NCBI GenBank assembly: GCA_040904945.1
Contig: JBBDSM010000162.1
Span: 1 to 18,112 of the forward strand
Reading direction: 5' to 3'
Length of the DNA stretch: 18,112 nucleotides
Origin: JAWLHJ01 sp040904945
GTDB lineage: Bacteria > Gemmatimonadota > Gemmatimonadetes > Longimicrobiales > Gaopeijiaceae
This document shows positions 13,133-18,112 of this stretch, in pieces. How positions within the stretch are numbered: position 1 is the stretch's first letter; each line of letters opens with the position of its first letter. The notes under the pieces are model-generated. The model worked only from the letters and a program-made list of their open reading frames with translations. It was not told the DNA's origin and searched no databases. Both the position numbers and the translations under genes were made by a program.

Positions 13133-14010
13133 CGATTCGCGATGGCGTCGCGGATGGCCCGGGCCGTGATCTCGGCGCGGTACTCGACGAGGCGCCTGCC
13201 GTTGGCGATGGTGCGCGCCAAGGGCGCCAGATCGACGCCGTTGATGCTGAACAGCCCGGCGTCCATGCGCTGCTGCGCCCGGATGCGGGTCGGATCGGTC
13301 GTCGCGATGATCGAGGAGTAGTGGTAGTCGTCGTGGTACTCGTTTCGGGTCGCGACGCAGTTGTCGGGCTCCTGGAAGATCCCCAGCTCCGCCTTCAGGT
13401 AGTCGCAGCTGTAGATGTCTTCGGTGTAGTACTCGGGGATGTGGTGCACGCGTGCGGGACGGTCGGCCCAGGCCGCGTTGAGCCCGGCGGCCACGTTCTC
13501 CATGCCGCGTGTGTTCCCCCCGCTGTCCCCGATGAGCACGATGTCCGTGAAGCCGTGAGCGGCGAAGCTCGATGCGATGTCCGTCAGGAGCGCCTCGAAC
13601 GTCTCCTGGGTGACGCTGATGGTCGCGTGGTAGCGCATGTGCCCGGACGGCGGATCGATATCCCCCTCCGGCACGAACTTCACGATGGGCGCGACGAGCG
13701 CGTTCCCGAGCTCGCGGGCGATCGCCTCCGTCGTGGCCGTCAGGACGAAGTTGTGCTTACCGCTCGCGACGTAGGGGCCGTTCTGCTCGACGCCGCCGGT
13801 TCCGACGATGACGGTCGTCATCCCGTCGGCCAACGCATCGCGGACTTCCATCCACGTCATCTCCTCGACCCAAAGCGTGTTGGTGCCGGCGATGGGACGG
13901 GGCGCATCCATGTCCTGGGCGGCCAACTCCGGAGCCGTGGTGGACAGGGCTGGCAGGAGGGCGAGCACGAAGCAGGTCGTGCGGAGCCGGAGGGGGAGCG
14001 GACGGGCCAT
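13129..14010 (-). CDS. Secreted creatininase family protein with altered metal-site motif
   Basis: A 293-residue protein with a signal peptide (cleavage near ELAA|QD, residue 31). The creatininase fold is indicated by TTVIVGTGGVEQNGPYVASGKHNF (65-88), LGNALVAPIVKFVPEGDIDPPSGHMRYHATISV (101-133), FTDIVLIGDSGGNT (154-167) and the C-terminal EYHDDYHYSS block. In classical creatinine amidohydrolases the metal motif reads EQHG with a downstream Asp; here it is EQNG followed by KHN, and the HAG.E region is replaced by YHDDYH. I have the impression that a KHN-type subgroup exists, so this is probably a real subfamily with a different metal set or substrate, not a dead enzyme. The start at 14010 precedes the signal peptide directly; no strong ribosome binding site. 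It is divergent from the amidase gene and overlaps the DUF1353 gene by 4 nt. Confidence 0.85.
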   Translation of the reverse strand: MARPLPLRLRTTCFVLALLPALSTTAPELAAQDMDAPRPIAGTNTLWVEEMTWMEVRDALADGMTTVIVGTGGVEQNGPYVASGKHNFVLTATTEAIARELGNALVAPIVKFVPEGDIDPPSGHMRYHATISVTQETFEALLTDIASSFAAHGFTDIVLIGDSGGNTRGMENVAAGLNAAWADRPARVHHIPEYYTEDIYSCDYLKAELGIFQEPDNCVATRNEYHDDYHYSSIIATTDPTRIRAQQRMDAGLFSINGVDLAPLARTIANGRRLVEYRAEITARAIRDAIANR

Positions 14011-14086
14011 GAGTCTGTCTCGCGCTGGAGGTGAGGTGCGGTCCGACCCGCCACGATGCGGCTCGCGCCGCACGGTCGGCAAGTCG

Positions 14087-14094
14087 TAGCTTGG
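14087..14094 (+). promoter_or_regulatory. TAnCTTSG box, possible -10 of the amidase gene
   Basis: TAGCTTGG lies 33 nt before the ATG at 14128, in the 117-nt gap between the divergent creatininase and amidase genes. On the opposite strand the sequence next to it reads TACGAC, which could serve the creatininase gene. Confidence 0.4.
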
Positions 14095-14127
14095 CACGCA
14101 TCCCGCTCCACCGAACCCGAGACACCC

Positions 14128-15741
14128 ATGGCATTGCCGCTCCATCGCTCCGTCCCCCGCCGCACCGGACCCGTCGTGTTGGCGCTCACGCTCGCCGTGC
14201 TGGGCGCGGCTACGGCGCCGGCCACCGCCCAGGTCGCCCTCTCAGAGGCCTCCATCGAGGACCTGGGACGCGCCTTCGACTCCGGAACGCTCACCGCCGA
14301 GCGGCTCATCGAGATGTATCTGACGCGGATCGCCGCCTACGACGCCGCCGGACCAGGGCTGAATGCCCTCCTGCACGTCAACCCGGACGCACTCGAGACG
14401 GCACGCGCGCTCGACCGGGAGCGACGGGAGCGCGGCCCCCGCTCTCCGCTGCACGGGATCCCCGTCGTGCTCAAGGACAACGTGGACACCGGCGACATGC
14501 CGACCACCGCGGGCTCGCTCCTCCTGGCCGGCTCCGTCCCGCCGGACGACGCGTTCATCGTGAGGAGGCTGCGTGACGCCGGCGCCATCATCCTGGCCAA
14601 GGCGAACATGAGCGAGTTCGCATCGGGCCCGACCATGAGCTCGGTCGCCGGTCCCATGCGAAACCCTCACGATCTCGCGCGCTCGCCGTCCGGATCTTCG
14701 GGCGGAACCGGGGTTGCCATCGCGGCGAGCTACGCGCAGCTCGGCATCGGCACGGACACGGGTGGCTCGGTCCGTGGACCTACGGCGTCCAACGGGATCG
14801 CGGGGCTGAAGCCTACGCAGGGGCTCGTGAGCCGCGACGGCATCGTCCCCCTTTCCCTGACGTTCGACGTGCCCGGCCCGATGGCGCGCCACGTCCACGA
14901 CGTTGCCGCCATGCTCGACGTGCTCGCGGGCACCGATCCAGCGGACGCGTCGACCAACGACGCCGACCAGCGCCGTGCGCCGAGCTACGTGGAAGCTCTC
15001 GACGCGGGGGCGTTGGCCGGCGCCCGCATCGGCATCGCCAGGGACTTCATGGGACAAGACGCGGAGGTGGACTGGGTGATGGAGGCTGCCCTCCACACGA
15101 TGCGCGAGGCCGGAGCCACGGTGGTCGACGTCCGCTACCCGGCTTGGTTGCTGGAGTCCAAGGGCGACTGGTACACGACCATTCGCTGGCGGGACTTCCG
15201 CTCCGACATCCCCGACTACCTCGCGACGCTGGGGCCGACGTATCCGAAGACGCTCGCCGAGATGGTCGAGCGCACGAAGGAGATCGTGTCGCTACCGCCC
15301 GGACGCGGGGCGCCGAACCCGACGCGGTGGTCGCTGTTCGAGGACGAAGAGCGAAGCGGCTCGACGGACGACGCCGCGTACGTGACCATGCGCGAGCACG
15401 GCCTCCCCCTCGTTCGGGGCGTCGTGGAGGGGCTGCTGGCCGAGCACGACCTGGACGCCATCGTCTATCCGACGTCGCCCACCCGGCCGGGGCTGATCGC
15501 CGGAGGAGGCGGCGGGGGAGGCCCCTCGGCCACGAACATCGCCAACCTGACGGGCTTCCCGGACCTGATCGTGCCGGCCGGCTTCACCAGCGACCGGCTT
15601 CCCGTGGCCCTGTCGTTCTTCGGTCCGGCGTTCAGTGAGGCCCGGCTCCTGGGGTTGGGGTACGCGTTCGAGCAGCTGACCCGCGCGCGGCGCGACCCAG
15701 TGCACGCGCCGGCGCTCTCCGGGGAGCGTATCGGGGGCTGA
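14128..15741 (+). CDS. Secreted amidase (amidase signature family)
   Basis: A 537-residue exported amide hydrolase. A signal peptide ends near PATA|QV (residue 34). The amidase-signature triad is intact: K116 in PVVLKDNVDT, the cis-Ser S190 in SPSGSSGGT, and the nucleophile S214 in GTDTGGSVRGPT, with the 24-residue Ser-Ser spacing of the family. The full domain continues to the C-terminal block FPDLIVPAGFTSDRLPVALSFFG and has a Gly-rich loop (GGGGGGG, about 455). The family hydrolyses amides, from peptides to nitrile-derived or fatty-acid amides; the substrate is not readable here, but the export signal suggests an extracytoplasmic one. The start at 14128 is the ATG just before the hydrophobic signal; a 24-codon upstream extension is less likely. 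It may share the divergent promoter region with the creatininase-like gene, hinting at joint use in degrading amide-containing compounds. Confidence 0.92.
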   Translation: MALPLHRSVPRRTGPVVLALTLAVLGAATAPATAQVALSEASIEDLGRAFDSGTLTAERLIEMYLTRIAAYDAAGPGLNALLHVNPDALETARALDRERRERGPRSPLHGIPVVLKDNVDTGDMPTTAGSLLLAGSVPPDDAFIVRRLRDAGAIILAKANMSEFASGPTMSSVAGPMRNPHDLARSPSGSSGGTGVAIAASYAQLGIGTDTGGSVRGPTASNGIAGLKPTQGLVSRDGIVPLSLTFDVPGPMARHVHDVAAMLDVLAGTDPADASTNDADQRRAPSYVEALDAGALAGARIGIARDFMGQDAEVDWVMEAALHTMREAGATVVDVRYPAWLLESKGDWYTTIRWRDFRSDIPDYLATLGPTYPKTLAEMVERTKEIVSLPPGRGAPNPTRWSLFEDEERSGSTDDAAYVTMREHGLPLVRGVVEGLLAEHDLDAIVYPTSPTRPGLIAGGGGGGGPSATNIANLTGFPDLIVPAGFTSDRLPVALSFFGPAFSEARLLGLGYAFEQLTRARRDPVHAPALSGERIGG

Positions 15742-15868
15742 AGGGCATCGGGCGGGCGAGAGGGACCGATCGGCAGGATCTCGCGCCGGGGCGGCCGGTG
15801 CCGCAGACTACGTAGTGGCGGTCGACCCGAGTGGGGAGGCTGAGGACCCGGGAGAAGGTGAGAGGCCC

Positions 15869-16684
15869 ATGACGAGACAACGCTCGGAGAAACGGCGGCG
15901 ACCCTCGACGTATGACCCGCGCCGTGCCCGATGGGTCGTCCTCGCTGCAATCACGCTCGCCTCCGTCGCCCAGCCGGTGGCCGGCCAGGACGCGCCGGAG
16001 CGGGCGAACGACGGCCGCCTCTCCGGTGTGATCGTGGACCTCGTGGGCGAACGTCCGATCGCGAACGCCCTCGTCGTGCTCGGCAACAACTACCGGGCCG
16101 TGCTGACCGACTCCCTCGGACGCTTCGACCTCGGGGAGCTGACGAGCGGCGACTTCGAGCTCACGGTGCGTCGATACGGCTATCAGACCCAGGGGGTGAC
16201 GGGCTTCCTCCCCGCAGGGTCGGAGCTCGACATCGAGGTTCCTCTCCCTCCGACCGCGGTGCTCATCGACGGCCTCAGCGTCGTGACCGAGAGGCTTCAG
16301 ACCATGGAGGAGCGGATGGAGCGGCGACGCCGGTCGACGCCGATGACCGTCCATGCCGTGGGCCAGGACCGACTCGTCCAAAGCTCGGCCAGGGACGTGG
16401 TGGAGTTGCTCGACCGTGAAGCCACCCTCCAGATCCAGACGTGCGGCCGCAATGCGTTCGCCGACCAGTGCATCCGGCGCCGGGGGCGTCTGGTGGAGCC
16501 GCGCGTCTACGTGGACGAGATGCCCGTGATCGGGGGACTGGGGCAGCTCGCCTCGTACCAGCCGTACGACCTGTACCTCGTCGAGGTGTTCGGTCGTGGG
16601 CTCGAGGTGCGGGCGTACACGCATCAGTTCATGGAGCGCATGGCCCGTAAGCCGGTGGCTCTGCTGCCGGTGAGAATCTGGTAG
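15869..16684 (+). CDS. Carboxypeptidase-regulatory-like / plug-like periplasmic protein
   Basis: A 271-residue protein. After a basic N-terminus (RQRSEKRRR) a signal anchor or signal peptide runs to about VAGQ (residue 40). Residues 50-105 form a CarboxypepD_reg-like domain (LSGVIVDLVGERPIANALVVL, TDSLGRFDLGEL, GDFELTVRRYGY). Residues about 165-255 resemble a TonB-receptor plug (ARDVVELLDR, PRVYVDEMPVIGGL, YDLYLVEVFGRGLEVRAYT) but there is no beta-barrel after it. Two Cys (192 and 201) in CGRNAFADQC may form a disulphide loop. I have the impression of free-standing proteins of this kind in Gemmatimonadota; no function is known to me. The ATG at 15869 has AAGGTGAGAGG just upstream (15855-15865). 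Its stop codon overlaps the promoter-like box of the next gene, which starts 8 nt later. Confidence 0.75.
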   Translation: MTRQRSEKRRRPSTYDPRRARWVVLAAITLASVAQPVAGQDAPERANDGRLSGVIVDLVGERPIANALVVLGNNYRAVLTDSLGRFDLGELTSGDFELTVRRYGYQTQGVTGFLPAGSELDIEVPLPPTAVLIDGLSVVTERLQTMEERMERRRRSTPMTVHAVGQDRLVQSSARDVVELLDREATLQIQTCGRNAFADQCIRRRGRLVEPRVYVDEMPVIGGLGQLASYQPYDLYLVEVFGRGLEVRAYTHQFMERMARKPVALLPVRIW

Positions 16685-16689
16685 CTTCG
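16682..16689 (+). promoter_or_regulatory. TAnCTTSG box at the start of the last gene
   Basis: TAGCTTCG begins with the TAG stop of the plug-like gene and ends 3 nt before the ATG at 16693. If it is a -10, transcription would start about at the ATG and the message would be leaderless. Confidence 0.35.
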
Positions 16690-16692
16690 CGC

Positions 16693-18003
16693 ATGACCGA
16701 CACCACCGAGATCCTCAGCGAAACCGCGGCCGACGTCCTCGAGCCCATGCTCGCCGGCCCCTTCAGGCACCAGTTCGTGGACGAGGCACTCGCCCGGGGC
16801 GGGATGGGCCCGGCACTCCGGCACCTACGCGCCGCCATGCAGGCGCACGGCTTCCAGGCGGGGGGAGCCGGGTACCTCCTGAAGGACGTCGTGGACCGCA
16901 TGGACCGTCGAACCCGGAGCGAGGGGTTCCGCGTGCTCCACAGCTGGGACTTCAGGGAGCTCGAGTTCAGCCGGGAGAGCACTCCGGTCATCCTCCTCGA
17001 CTACTTCGCCGACATCGGCATGGTCGAGGGCACGGAGCGCGAGGCGCTCGGCATCCTTCTGGATTACTACTTCTTCCACCTCCTCATCCTGTGCGCGATG
17101 CGCGCCTGGGACGCCGAGGACCCGGTGGCCTCTCTCGAGCGCGTGGACCGCCTGGTGAGGTTGCTGCAGGGTCCCGAGGGAAGCGGACACCGCTTCGTCG
17201 AGCATGCGGAGACGTTGCTCGTCCTCGGCGTGTCGCAGTTCCATCCGGAGGAAGCGGCCTACGACCGGCTCATCGAGAAGGTGTGGGGGCTCGACGCCCC
17301 GGATCGCCGGGCGCGGTTCGCCACGCTGGGCACGGCGGTGCTCGCGGGACATCTCCGCTGGGGCTTCGGGGTCATGTACCGTCGCGACATCGGCCGCATG
17401 CGGGACGACAACGTGGGCGACTATCCGTGGCTTCTCACCTCGGTCCTGGAGCTCCTTCGCGCCTACGACCGCCTTAGGACGGAAGGCGCCGCCGAGGGGA
17501 AGCTGCTTCCGGTGGCGGAGGCCGTCATCAACGGGCTGACCCCCGACCCGTGGGCGTTCTTCGAAAAGGCGCCGCGGGCGCTGGCCGACTACGGGGCTCA
17601 GGTTGCCGAGTTCCGGGATCTCTTCGCGCGCCACGAGGGTGTGCTGTTGGCCGACTTCGCGCGCGTCCGTCCCGACCCGGCCCGGTACTCGCCGCTCCAT
17701 CTGCACTTCAACTTCCCGCACAACGCCCTGGTGGCGAAGGTGCTGATCGCGCTGCACCACGGCTCGGAGCTGAACCTTCCCATCGACGCACTCTGGCGCA
17801 GCCCCGATCCGGCGGATGAGGACCAGGCCCGCATGACGTCGGACTTCGCCTCGACGCTGATGAACTATTCCGGCGTGAACCCGGAAGGGTACGACCAGCA
17901 CGGGGCCATGTTCGTGGTCCACGACGCGAAAGCCGGGCTGCGTCACTACAACATGGCGCTGTCGACCATCCGGAAGAACCGGGCCGCGGAGAGCGCCGGG
18001 TAG
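16693..18003 (+). CDS. Hypothetical protein, 436 residues
   Basis: A soluble, mostly helical protein without signal peptide, recognisable domain or known motif. Notable segments: LLDYYFFHLLILCAMRAWD (about 120-138), which is hydrophobic but interrupted by charges and probably buried rather than membranous; GHLRWGFGVMYRRDIGRMRDDNVGDYPWL (about 218-246); HLHFNFPHNALVAKVLIALHHGSELNLP (about 335-362), rich in His; and the C-terminal MNYSGVNPEGYDQHGAMFVVHDAKAGLRHYN. The Asp/His density could point to a metal enzyme, but no standard motif fits. No ribosome binding site is found before the ATG at 16693, 8 nt after the preceding stop; it may be leaderless or be translated by re-initiation. Codon use and frame are typical of neighbours, so it is a genuine gene. 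Confidence 0.8.
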   Translation: MTDTTEILSETAADVLEPMLAGPFRHQFVDEALARGGMGPALRHLRAAMQAHGFQAGGAGYLLKDVVDRMDRRTRSEGFRVLHSWDFRELEFSRESTPVILLDYFADIGMVEGTEREALGILLDYYFFHLLILCAMRAWDAEDPVASLERVDRLVRLLQGPEGSGHRFVEHAETLLVLGVSQFHPEEAAYDRLIEKVWGLDAPDRRARFATLGTAVLAGHLRWGFGVMYRRDIGRMRDDNVGDYPWLLTSVLELLRAYDRLRTEGAAEGKLLPVAEAVINGLTPDPWAFFEKAPRALADYGAQVAEFRDLFARHEGVLLADFARVRPDPARYSPLHLHFNFPHNALVAKVLIALHHGSELNLPIDALWRSPDPADEDQARMTSDFASTLMNYSGVNPEGYDQHGAMFVVHDAKAGLRHYNMALSTIRKNRAAESAG

Positions 18004-18077
18004 CGCATCCCGCGGCCCGCGCAGCACCTGGCCCGCTCGAGGACCCCCGCGGCGCGCCCCCCGCGGCCCGGCCGACT

Positions 18078-18112
18078 TCAGCGCTCGATGGGCGCCCTCA
18101 CCAGATTGCCCC
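18078..18112 (-). CDS. Possible 3' end of a minus-strand gene
   Basis: On the minus strand a frame enters from the window edge, reads GNLVRAPIER and stops at TGA (18080-18078). The 74-nt gap to the stop at 18003 would fit a convergent neighbour. Eleven codons are too few to judge coding, so this is only a suggestion. The sequence 18004-18077 is extremely GC-rich with two CCGCGG palindromes and no clear terminator. Confidence 0.25.
   Translation of the reverse strand, partial: GNLVRAPIER

Noticed and set aside
15632..16624. A 330-codon minus-strand frame opposite the amidase end and the plug-like gene
   Set aside because: No domain, no ribosome binding site, and Arg/His-rich composition; the plus-strand frames have signal peptide and domain signatures.
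16825..18027. A 400-codon minus-strand frame opposite the last gene
   Set aside because: Both frames lack known domains, but the plus-strand product has balanced composition and plausible hydrophobic cores, while this one is His/Val/Arg/Glu-rich like the other shadows.

Overview
The window is compact, GC-rich bacterial chromosome with almost no spacer DNA and short uniform gaps. It is full of exported proteins: four lipoproteins or secreted hypotheticals, a secreted amidase, a secreted creatininase-like protein, a secreted beta-propeller protein and a plug-like periplasmic protein. This repertoire, the DUF1028, DUF3052 and choice-of-anchor B families, and promoter-like boxes of the form TAnCTTSG fit Gemmatimonadota or a close relative. 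That placement is an inference from gene content; no rRNA, tRNA or phylogenetic marker is present. I saw no complete mobile element, phage module or CRISPR array.

Layout. Positions 1-4042, all on +: the 3' part of a His-rich lipoprotein gene, a DoxX-like membrane protein, an unrecognised soluble protein and a full-length biosynthetic arginine decarboxylase (speA). Positions 4232-7311: a Cys-containing lipoprotein, a secreted DUF1028 protein, a convergent DUF3052 gene on the minus strand, and another lipoprotein. Positions 7308-9695 (-): a 795-residue propeller protein whose stop codon overlaps the stop of the preceding lipoprotein. Positions 9696-10196 have no gene but carry a cluster of palindromes and two near-identical 32-bp repeats. 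Positions 10197-12605 (-): a two-gene operon, an ATP-grasp ligase followed by an LLM-class flavin monooxygenase, with a long leader. Positions 12602-14010 (-): creatininase-like protein then DUF1353 protein, overlapping by 4 nt. Positions 14128-18003 (+): secreted amidase, CarboxypepD_reg/plug-like protein and an unknown 436-residue protein.

The most interesting element is the 250-nt leader of the ATP-grasp/monooxygenase operon. It encodes a 31-residue peptide with the core MMCRCCRP. The Cys codons lie just upstream of three alternative RNA pairings: a 1:2 hairpin, a 2:3 antiterminator and a 3:4 intrinsic terminator ending in eight T. This is the architecture of trp/his-type attenuation, built around cysteine. 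It predicts that the operon is switched on when charged Cys-tRNA is short, and so that the pair serves sulfur scavenging. That would agree with the resemblance of the monooxygenase to SsuD/SfnG-type desulfonating enzymes. The role of the ATP-grasp partner is unknown.
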